Shown in pieces: positions 1 to 6,541 of a stretch of 43,578 bases of DNA. The notes under the pieces were generated by a model. It saw nothing but the letters and a program-made list of their open reading frames with translations, was not told where the DNA came from and made no database searches. The stretch is from Prochlorococcus sp. AG-315-B03 (lineage in GTDB: Bacteria > Cyanobacteriota > Cyanobacteriia > PCC-6307 > Cyanobiaceae). The position numbers were made by a program, and so were the translations under genes. The DNA lies in assembly GCA_003283745.1 (NCBI GenBank), contig QBWA01000007.1, positions 1-43,578 on the forward strand, given 5' to 3'. Each line of letters opens with the position of its first letter. The first letter of the stretch is position 1.

Positions 1-942
1 AAAAATGAATCCAATTCTAATAATCTAAAACTTCACTATGGAGACCTTACACATAGTAGTAATTTAATAAGAATAATAAGAGAAATACAACCAGATGAAA
101 TATATAATTTAGGTGCTCAAAGTCATGTAGCAGTAAGCTTTGAATCACCAGAGTACACAGCACAAACGGACGCTTTAGGAGCTTTAAGACTTTTAGAAGC
201 AATTAGAATTCTTGGTCTATCCAAAAAGACCAAAATATATCAAGCAAGTACATCAGAACTTTATGGATTAGTCAAAGAGTCTCCACAAACAGAAAAAACT
301 CCTTTTCATCCTCGAAGTCCATATGGAGTAGCGAAATTATATGCATATTGGATAACTATTAATTATAGAGAATCTTATGGAATTTTTGCATGTAACGGAA
401 TATTATTTAATCATGAATCATCCAGGAGAGGTGAAACATTTGCTACTAGAAAAATAACTATTGGAATGACAAGAATAAATGCAGGCCTTCAAGATTGTTT
501 GTATATGGGTAATATAAATGCATTACGAGATTGGGGACATGCAAGAGATTATGTAGAGATGCAATGGAGGATGCTTCAACAGGAAAAGCCTGATGATTAT
601 GTTATTGCAACAGGCAAACAAACCTCTATTAGAGAGTTTATAGAATTAACTGCTCAAGAGTTAAATTGGGGCCCTATAAAATGGGAAGGAGATGGAGTAA
701 ATGAAATAGGCAGAAGATCTGATAATAATAAAATTGTTATCAGAATTGATCCTAAATTTTTCAGGCCATCAGAGGTAAATTCACTATTAGGCAACCCATT
801 AAAAGCCTATAAGCAATTAAATTGGAAACCAACAACATCACTTAAAGAGTTAATATCAGAAATGGTAAAAGAAGATAGAGAAAATGCCAATATAGAGAAA
901 TATTTATCAGAACCAAGAGTCAAAGATTCAGACTCTATCTGA
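1..942 (+). CDS. gmd: GDP-mannose 4,6-dehydratase, 5'-truncated by window edge
   Basis: The reading frame is open from base 1 and ends at TGA 940-942, so about 313 residues are visible; the N-terminal Rossmann GxxGQDG motif lies outside the window. Visible family hallmarks are [16 protein letters not shown] (about bases 97-144), the catalytic STSELYG motif (about 246-266), the YGVAK Tyr-x3-Lys pair (about 319-333), [12 protein letters not shown] and [11 protein letters not shown]. Gmd is an NADP-dependent short-chain dehydrogenase/reductase that converts GDP-D-mannose to GDP-4-dehydro-6-deoxy-mannose, the precursor of GDP-fucose, GDP-rhamnose and related deoxysugars. Its place beside glycosyltransferases and a surface-protein secretion cluster suggests it feeds a surface glycan. 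It is followed by a 131-bp gap before the secretion operon. The family assignment is strong; the final sugar product is not known. Confidence 0.93.
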   Translation, partial: KNESNSNNLKLHYGDLTHSSNLIRIIREIQPDEIYNLGAQSHVAVSFESPEYTAQTDALGALRLLEAIRILGLSKKTKIYQASTSELYGLVKESPQTEKTPFHPRSPYGVAKLYAYWITINYRESYGIFACNGILFNHESSRRGETFATRKITIGMTRINAGLQDCLYMGNINALRDWGHARDYVEMQWRMLQQEKPDDYVIATGKQTSIREFIELTAQELNWGPIKWEGDGVNEIGRRSDNNKIVIRIDPKFFRPSEVNSLLGNPLKAYKQLNWKPTTSLKELISEMVKEDRENANIEKYLSEPRVKDSDSI

Positions 943-1002
943 CAATATAAACATTACATCTATATAAATAATCTAACCAGATAAGCAATAAATTTTTCAT
1001 GC

Positions 1003-1033
1003 AAACTTGTTCGGCTAACCGCCCTACAAGTTT
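1003..1033 (+). promoter_or_regulatory. Nested inverted repeat upstream of the secretion operon
   Basis: AAACTTGT at 1003-1010 is perfectly complementary to ACAAGTTT at 1026-1033. Inside the 15-base loop, CGG and CCG (1012-1014 and 1019-1021) can pair around CTAA. No T-run follows, so it is not a standard terminator for gmd. It ends 13 bases before a TATAAT hexamer, which would suit an operator. The repeat is seen directly; the role is inferred. Confidence 0.4.
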
Positions 1034-1046
1034 CAAGCTATCAAGT

Positions 1047-1052
1047 TATAAT
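1047..1052 (+). promoter_or_regulatory. Candidate -10 element of the secretion operon
   Basis: A perfect TATAAT lies 22 bases upstream of the ATG at 1074. No good -35 hexamer sits 16-18 bases upstream, which is common for picocyanobacterial promoters, but the region is so AT-rich that a chance match is quite possible. If real, the leader would be about 15 nt. Confidence 0.3.
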
Positions 1053-1073
1053 AAATTATTCGATTTTTCTAAA

Positions 1074-1265
1074 ATGCCTAAGGTTACAATCAACAATAAA
1101 GAATACGATACAGAAAATATGAGCGAAGACGCAATAAGACAACTGCAAAGTTTTCAATTTACAGTCGGAGAGAGACAAAGACTGGAAGCACAGTTGGCCG
1201 TAACTAAAACTGCGCAAGCAGCATATTCTAAAGCATTGCAAGAGCTGCTTGACGAATCAGAATGA
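1074..1265 (+). CDS. Small DUF6447-like protein, first gene of the secretion operon
   Basis: This is a 63-residue protein. An in-frame ATG at 999 would give 88 residues, but the family-like sequence starts at MPKVTINNKEYD, so 1074 is preferred. It has a short beta-type start (KVTINNKEYDTENMS) followed by a predicted amphipathic helix rich in Gln, Leu and Ala (SFQFTVGERQRLEAQLAV and onward). This resembles the small DUF6447 family seen in marine bacteria and their phages; that match is from memory. It has no signal peptide, membrane segment or catalytic motif. Its TGA overlaps the ATG of the next gene (ATGA, 1262-1265), which indicates translational coupling. The function is unknown; co-transcription with a type I exporter suggests a role in secretion or in assembly of the cargo. 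Confidence 0.75.
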   Translation: MPKVTINNKEYDTENMSEDAIRQLQSFQFTVGERQRLEAQLAVTKTAQAAYSKALQELLDESE

Positions 1266-2014
1266 TTCATGAGTTTGTCGAAAATGAATTAACTATTCTG
1301 AATGCTGAAACTTTTAAACTATTAAGTAAACATAGACTCAGCGAATTATTAGTAAATAGAATAATAATAGAATATATACTTAAAGATGTAGAAGTAGATA
1401 AAGATATTTTAGCTAAAATCAAAGAAGATATTTTTAAAAAAAATAATCTCCAAAATGAAGACGAATTTTTAACTTGGTTGAAAAAATCTAACGTAAGTGA
1501 ATCTACTTTTTTTAAAGATATTTCATACAACATACGGAGAAATAAATATATCCTAGATAATTTTGGAAAGAATACAGAATCACTATTCCTAAAAAGGCAA
1601 GATGCCTTAGATTGCGCAACATATAGTCTATTAAGAGTAAAAGATATTTACTTAGCTAACGAATTATTCTTACGGATCAAAGAAGGAGAAGCTCTTTTTG
1701 GTGACATGGCTGCCAAGTATTCAGAAGGTCCGGAAAAACACACTCGAGGGATTATTGGTCCTGTTCAAGTATGTGCAGGACATCCAAAAATAAGAGAATT
1801 AAAAAGAACAACTTCTATTGGTGAAATCAGAGAACCCTGTTCTTTAGGTGATCCACCATTAATAATTTTATTTAGATTAGAAGGTTTGCAGAAAGCAAAT
1901 TTAAACGAAGACACAAAATTGTCTTTAGCAAAAGAACTCTTCAATACATGGTTAAATGAACAATCGAGTTCAATAATCCATAGTCTTAAGGTAAAATATA
2001 ATTTAATTAATTGA
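1262..2014 (+). CDS. PpiC/parvulin-like peptidyl-prolyl isomerase in the secretion operon
   Basis: A 250-residue protein. The N-terminal half (about 1-110) is helical and SurA-like (KHRLSELLVNRIIIEYIL, then FLTWLKKSNVSESTFFKD). The C-terminal half (about 115-215) resembles a parvulin domain: FLRIKEGEALFGDMAAKYS, then GIIGPVQVCAGHPKIRELKR and LGDPPLIILFRLEGLQKA. The usual parvulin core is only loosely kept, so enzyme activity is uncertain. There is no signal peptide or lipobox, so it probably acts in the cytoplasm, for example keeping the large cargo export-competent or escorting it to the transporter. Its start overlaps the upstream small gene by 4 bases, and the ABC transporter begins 6 bases downstream. 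Family assignment is fairly strong; the chaperone role is inferred from context. Confidence 0.8.
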   Translation: MIHEFVENELTILNAETFKLLSKHRLSELLVNRIIIEYILKDVEVDKDILAKIKEDIFKKNNLQNEDEFLTWLKKSNVSESTFFKDISYNIRRNKYILDNFGKNTESLFLKRQDALDCATYSLLRVKDIYLANELFLRIKEGEALFGDMAAKYSEGPEKHTRGIIGPVQVCAGHPKIRELKRTTSIGEIREPCSLGDPPLIILFRLEGLQKANLNEDTKLSLAKELFNTWLNEQSSSIIHSLKVKYNLIN

Positions 2015-2020
2015 TCGGGC

Positions 2021-5000
2021 ATGGATGATAAAGACAATAATTCTTCTAATGAATTAGGGCAAACTAAAAAAAGCCCTTCAGAAGACGAATACTCAAAGAA
2101 ACTAAAAATATTTAACGGTAACGAAGTTTTTAGCAGAATAGAAGAAGAGTATATCAAGAAATTATCACAAAATAGTACAATAGTAAAAACTAGAATAGGT
2201 TCACCTTTATCTTCCCGAGAAATAATTCCAAATAAAGTTCTTTTAATACTGCAAGGTGAAGCAAGGCTATTAGCTTTATCCAATCAAAATAATATTACAG
2301 TTGCAAAGCTCTTTGCTGGAAATTTAATTGGTTTAAGTTCACTCTTAAGGAATAAAGGTTGTGAAGAAGTTATTTGCTCAACTGAAATAGTTGCATTATC
2401 AATTCCTGATAAAATAATATTAGAAATATATCAAAAAGATAAATCATTTAAGAGCTTTTGTGATAACAATATATTTATAAATGAACTTGTCAGTTTCACA
2501 GAAATACTAGTTAGAAACTCAAAGAGAACAGATATAGATATAAAAAGTGCATTTAATACATTAATAAAATATTGTAAAATAGAGCCCCTATTTGATAGAG
2601 AACTAAGAGAAAGTAATAATAATTTAACTTTTTTTATTGCCTCTTCTAATATTAAAGGTAAAGAAATCGGTGATAAATTACAAGCTAAGGAGAAGTTATC
2701 AATATCTCCACCATTTCAAGCAAGAATAATAAGCATTCCCAATCAATTGTATGAACAATTTATTGGTTCAAATAATAAGAAAGATTCAATAAACAATATT
2801 GATAATAGCCAGGAAGATCAATTTTCAGAAGAGACAAGCCATCTTGTTTTAGATAAAACATCTTTAGATCTTGATATTTATTCTTCAAAAAAGAAACAAG
2901 AACTTGTTAGAGCTACTGGTCAGATTCCTGAGTTTTTGGCAACCTTAAAAATGCTGACAAATGATTTAGATATTGCTTTTAGAAAAGATTCAGTCGAAAA
3001 GTTCATTCGCGATGAAATCAGATCAGGGAAAAAGATTTCTATTAAGACCTATGCATCAGTTCTTTCGATGCATGAGTTAGTTGTAGGTTTTGCAAAAATA
3101 CCTCCAAAACTTTGCTATCGAATCTCCACACCTAGTCTTATAAACTGGGAAAATAATTTCTTATTAGTTACAAATACTAATGAAAATAGTATACAAGTTG
3201 CATCTCCTAAAGATGGATTGATAAAAATTTCACTTAGTGAAATTGAAGAGAAGTATCCTGACGGTATTGACAACTTGTTAATACAAAAAACAAATACAAC
3301 TCCAGATAAGAATTTCGGCATTGCATGGTTCTGGCCATCACTTAAGCAACACAGGAGTACGCTTTTATTAGTATTATTCGCATCATTTATTGTTCAATTA
3401 TTTGGTTTAGCAAATCCATTATTAATTCAAGTGATAATTGATAAGGTCATATCACAAAGAAGTCTTGATACATTGCAAGTTCTTGGAATTGCACTAGTGT
3501 TTGTAACTTTACTAGGTGGCCTATTAGGAGGCTTAAGAACATTCCTATTTACAGAAACAACTAATAGAATTGATACCAGATTAGGTGCAGAAATTATTGA
3601 TCATTTATTAAGGCTACCATTAAGGTATTTTGATAAAAGACCTGTTGGTGAGTTAAGCAGTCGAATAGCAGAGCTTGAAAAAATTAGAGAGTTTCTTACT
3701 GGCCAAGCATTAACTACAATATTAGATGCCGCTTTTTCTGTGATTTATATATTAGTTATGTTCTTATATAGTAGTCTTCTAACTTTTATAGCTTTAGCTG
3801 TAGTACCAATCCAGATAATACTTACATTAATTGGAGCCCCATTAATAAGAAGACAAATAAGAGAAGTAGCGACACAAAATGCAAGAACCCAAAGTCACTT
3901 AGTAGAAGTTTTAACTGGAATTCAAACTGTAAAAGCTCAAAATGTAGAAACAATTACCAGATGGAAATGGCAAGAATTATATTCAACATATATATCAAGA
4001 ACCTTCGAAAAAACCATATCTCTCACGATACTAAGCCAAATAAGTCAGGTACTTCAACAATTATCTCAACTATTAGTGTTATGGATTGGTGCTTCATTAG
4101 TGCTTGCAGGTAAGCTAACTTTAGGACAATTAATAGCTTTCCGTATTATTAGTGGCTATGTAACTCAACCACTGCTAAGGCTAAGCAATATTTGGCAAAG
4201 CATTCAAGAACTCAGGGTTTCATTTGAAAGACTTGCAGACATAGTTGATACTCCAAGAGAATCATCAGAAACAGACAAATTAAATATTCAGTTACCACAA
4301 GTTAAAGGAAAAGTAGAGTTTGAAAAAGTATCATTTTCATTCAAGAAAAATTCTGAAAATGTACTCAAAAACATAAACTTGATTGTTGAGTCTGGTAAAT
4401 TTGTAGGTATCGCAGGTCAAAGTGGAAGTGGCAAAAGTACTTTAATGAAAGTATTACCTAGACTCTATGAACTAGATGAGGGGAAAATAAAAATTGACGG
4501 ATTTGATATAAGTAAAACGGAGCTTTATTCATTACGAAGACAAGTTGGCATAGTGCCCCAAGACCCTCTTTTATTCTCAGGTTCTGTAAGTGAGAATATA
4601 AGCGTTGCAAACCCAGAAGCTAGCAGTGAAGAAATTATTAGGGCAGCTGAAATTGCAAGTGCTCATGATTTCATTATGAATTTAAATGATGGATATAGTA
4701 CAAATGTTGGGGAGAGAGGTGCTAATTTATCTGGTGGCCAAAGGCAGAGAATTGCAATAGCAAGAACTGTTCTAGCAAAGCCTAATTTACTAATAATGGA
4801 TGAAGCAACAAGTGCACTTGATTACCAAACTGAAAGAACTGTTTGTGAGAATTTAAAAACCTATTGTAAAAATAATACTGTATTTTTTATAACTCACAGA
4901 TTAACAACAATAAAAAATGCTGATCTCATACTGATGATGAATGATGGTTACATTAGTGAAAAGGGAACTCACCAGGAATTATTAGAGTTAAAAGGTAGAT

Positions 5001-5035
5001 ATTATGCTCTTTATAGACAACAGGAATTAAGCTAA
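2021..5035 (+). CDS. Type I secretion ABC transporter with cNMP-binding-like N-terminus
   Basis: A 1004-residue HlyB-type exporter, much longer than classic HlyB (about 700). Residues about 25-145 look like a cyclic-nucleotide-binding fold (KVLLILQGEARLLALSNQ, then LFAGNLIGLSSLL). Residues about 330-430 resemble a C39-peptidase-like domain (WENNFLLVTNTNENSIQVAS); I see no convincing Cys/His catalytic pair, so it is probably a non-cleaving cargo-binding module. Membrane helices begin near residue 442. The nucleotide-binding domain has Walker A GQSGSGKST (about 798-806), the LSGGQRQR signature (about 902-909), Walker B LLIMDEATSALD (about 923-934) and the H-loop THR. It should energise export across both membranes together with the HlyD gene, whose start overlaps its stop (TAATG). 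The likely cargo is the convergent giant RTX-like protein. Confidence 0.92.
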   Translation: MDDKDNNSSNELGQTKKSPSEDEYSKKLKIFNGNEVFSRIEEEYIKKLSQNSTIVKTRIGSPLSSREIIPNKVLLILQGEARLLALSNQNNITVAKLFAGNLIGLSSLLRNKGCEEVICSTEIVALSIPDKIILEIYQKDKSFKSFCDNNIFINELVSFTEILVRNSKRTDIDIKSAFNTLIKYCKIEPLFDRELRESNNNLTFFIASSNIKGKEIGDKLQAKEKLSISPPFQARIISIPNQLYEQFIGSNNKKDSINNIDNSQEDQFSEETSHLVLDKTSLDLDIYSSKKKQELVRATGQIPEFLATLKMLTNDLDIAFRKDSVEKFIRDEIRSGKKISIKTYASVLSMHELVVGFAKIPPKLCYRISTPSLINWENNFLLVTNTNENSIQVASPKDGLIKISLSEIEEKYPDGIDNLLIQKTNTTPDKNFGIAWFWPSLKQHRSTLLLVLFASFIVQLFGLANPLLIQVIIDKVISQRSLDTLQVLGIALVFVTLLGGLLGGLRTFLFTETTNRIDTRLGAEIIDHLLRLPLRYFDKRPVGELSSRIAELEKIREFLTGQALTTILDAAFSVIYILVMFLYSSLLTFIALAVVPIQIILTLIGAPLIRRQIREVATQNARTQSHLVEVLTGIQTVKAQNVETITRWKWQELYSTYISRTFEKTISLTILSQISQVLQQLSQLLVLWIGASLVLAGKLTLGQLIAFRIISGYVTQPLLRLSNIWQSIQELRVSFERLADIVDTPRESSETDKLNIQLPQVKGKVEFEKVSFSFKKNSENVLKNINLIVESGKFVGIAGQSGSGKSTLMKVLPRLYELDEGKIKIDGFDISKTELYSLRRQVGIVPQDPLLFSGSVSENISVANPEASSEEIIRAAEIASAHDFIMNLNDGYSTNVGERGANLSGGQRQRIAIARTVLAKPNLLIMDEATSALDYQTERTVCENLKTYCKNNTVFFITHRLTTIKNADLILMMNDGYISEKGTHQELLELKGRYYALYRQQELS

Positions 5036-6144
5036 TGAACAAAAATAAAATTTCCGAAACCCTAAAAAAAATTCCGAAAAAGATTGCTGAAAATAAATGG
5101 ATAAATAGTACACAAAAACTTATAGAGAGAACAATCGAATATCAAAAAATAGTATTTACCCAAACGAGAGTCCCAGAAAAATTTTTACCACATAAATTGC
5201 TTCAAAAAGCCCAAGATCTTTTAGAACAAAAGATTGAAGGTGAAAAAATAGAAGTTTCACTCAAGACATCGACAAAATGGGCAAAAATAATTAGCTGGAG
5301 CCTAGTAGGTGGAACTAGTTTTGGAATATGTTGGCTAGCACTAGCTAAAACCGAAGAGATTATTATAGCTACAGGAAAATTAGAACCAATTGATGGAGTA
5401 ATTGAAGTCAAAATTCCATTAAGAGGTGTGACCAGCGATATTCTGATAAAAGAAGGTGATCTAGTCAAAAAAGGACAGTTACTAATCAAATTAGACACTG
5501 AAACTAGCAAAGCAAAGCAAATTGCCTTAGAAAAAAGTAAAAGTATAAATTTAAGTATTTTAGACAGTCTTAGAAAGCTGAATGAGGAAGGTGCAATAGC
5601 GGAAGTCCAATATCTTCAACAACAGAATAAAGTTGCTGAGATTGAAAGCCAAATAATGGCAAATAAAATGACATTGAAGTACCAAAAGATAGTCTCACCT
5701 GCTGATGGTTTAATTTTTGATTTAAAACCAAAGAAAACAGGCTATGTTGCTGATCCAAGTATTCCTTTATTAAAAATTGTTCCTAATGGGAAATTAAGAG
5801 CGAATATTGAAATAGAAAGTAGAAATATAGGTTTTGTAACTGTTGGGAGAGAAGCTGATATTAGTATTGATTCATATCCTGCTTCTGACTTTGGAGTTAT
5901 ACAAGGTACAGTAGAAAGCTTAAGTTCTGATGCTCTCCCCCCAGATCCAAGATTCGGTAAAGGATATAGATTCCCAGCTAAAATAAGACTTAAAAGTCAA
6001 TACCTACAACTAAAAAATAAAAATAAACTACCTCTTCAAGTTGGTATGAGTCTCACGGCAAATATAAAATTGCGAAAAGTTTCATATTTACAACTACTAT
6101 TAAATACATTCCAAGAAAAATCTGATGCCTTAAGAACAATGTAA
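5035..6144 (+). CDS. HlyD-family membrane fusion protein (type I secretion adaptor)
   Basis: A 369-residue protein with a basic cytoplasmic N-terminus of about 85 residues, one membrane helix (about 86-105, SWSLVGGTSFGICWLALA), a lipoyl/barrel-sandwich half motif (GVIEVKIPLRGVTSDILIKE, then GDLVKKGQLLIKLD), a coiled-coil segment of only about 60 residues (about 160-220), the second lipoyl half (KIVSPADGLIFDLKP) and a C-terminal beta-barrel domain ending in VGMSLTANIKLRK. It would link the ABC transporter to an outer-membrane TolC-like channel; no such channel gene is in this window. The coiled coil is short compared with E. coli HlyD. The start codon shares one base with the transporter stop. 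Its last codons belong to a duplicated segment that reappears 264 bases downstream. Confidence 0.92.
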   Translation: MNKNKISETLKKIPKKIAENKWINSTQKLIERTIEYQKIVFTQTRVPEKFLPHKLLQKAQDLLEQKIEGEKIEVSLKTSTKWAKIISWSLVGGTSFGICWLALAKTEEIIIATGKLEPIDGVIEVKIPLRGVTSDILIKEGDLVKKGQLLIKLDTETSKAKQIALEKSKSINLSILDSLRKLNEEGAIAEVQYLQQQNKVAEIESQIMANKMTLKYQKIVSPADGLIFDLKPKKTGYVADPSIPLLKIVPNGKLRANIEIESRNIGFVTVGREADISIDSYPASDFGVIQGTVESLSSDALPPDPRFGKGYRFPAKIRLKSQYLQLKNKNKLPLQVGMSLTANIKLRKVSYLQLLLNTFQEKSDALRTM

Positions 6145-6275
6145 GAAATAAATTTTAAGTTTCACATTTAATTTTTAGAGAATATATCAATCAATAAAAA
6201 ACTCTTATTAGGGGGTTTTTTGATATTAATCAGAGCTTTAATTAAGTTGCAATTATAATATCTAATCCTGCAGTA
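6132..6275. repeat. Direct repeat copy 1: hlyD tail, terminator, fossil 3' end
   Basis: This roughly 145-bp segment begins AAGAACAATGTAAG, overlapping the last codons of the HlyD gene. It matches the segment starting at 6396 base for base over most of its length (for example AGAGAATATATCAATCAATA occurs in both). The offset is 264 at the start and 266 at the end, so only small indels separate the copies. Similarity continues more weakly to about 6331, where 14 of 17 bases match 6578-6594. Confidence 0.88.
6196..6221 (+). terminator. Degenerate copy of the Rho-independent terminator after hlyD
   Basis: AAAAAACTCT and the GGGGTTTTTT end of the right arm can pair across a short loop, with two G-U wobbles in the plus-strand RNA, ending in a T-run. 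It corresponds to the perfect hairpin at 6460-6488 in the second repeat copy. It probably still works for the HlyD operon but would be weak on the minus strand. Confidence 0.55.
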
Positions 6276-6331
6276 ATTCAAGCTTGATGAAAAGGAAGAG
6301 AAAGTAAAATAACTATTTTATAAATAGCTAA
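6242..6331 (-). pseudogene. Fossil 3' end of the giant RTX/S-layer-like gene
   Basis: Read on the minus strand from 6331, this gives LAIYKIV, then about ten diverged residues, an in-frame TGA, and ITAGLDIIIAT followed by TAA. The live gene ends with LTIYEIA, then ten diverged residues, and GIVAGDITLAA followed by TAA. The reading frame from the Leu codon to the stop is 29 codons here and 28 in the live gene, so a single three-base indel separates them. The segment sits in the first of two direct repeats. It is a decayed copy with an internal stop and no upstream coding sequence. The bases from 6332 to about 6395 are probably further decay of the same copy. Confidence 0.75.
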
Positions 6332-6395
6332 GAATTAATCGCCCATAAGCAACTACTTAAACTAAGTATCCAGAAATAGAAAGATCATAATGTAA

Positions 6396-6541
6396 AAGAA
6401 CAATGTAAGAATTAAATTTTAACTTTCACATTAAATTATTAGAGAATATATCAATCAATAAAAAAACCCCTTATTAAGGGGTTTTTTTATATTAATCAGG
6501 GATTTAATTAAGCTGCAAGTGTAATATCTCCTGCGACGATT
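6396..6541. repeat. Direct repeat copy 2: hlyD-tail relic, terminator, live 3' end
   Basis: The second copy of the segment at 6132. It keeps a relic of the HlyD stop region (AAGAACAATGTAAG at 6396-6409) although that gene ends 250 bases earlier, then the intact terminator, then the true 3' end of the giant gene. The hlyD relic shows that the whole junction was duplicated, rather than just the terminator. Confidence 0.85.
6460..6488. terminator. Perfect bidirectional Rho-independent terminator
   Basis: AAAAAAACCCCTT pairs perfectly with AAGGGGTTTTTTT around the loop ATT. Because both arms end in A/T runs, it can stop transcription on both strands: 3' of the giant minus-strand gene (19 bases after its stop) and as a second stop for the plus-strand secretion operon. 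Confidence 0.9.

Noticed and set aside
999-1073. Longer start for the DUF6447-like gene
   Set aside because: The extra 25 residues overlap the inverted repeat and the TATAAT, and family-like sequence begins only at 1074.
1765-2283. 172-codon minus-strand frame
   Set aside because: It is antisense across the PpiC-like and ABC genes, and its Leu/Ser-rich sequence is a shadow of their codons.
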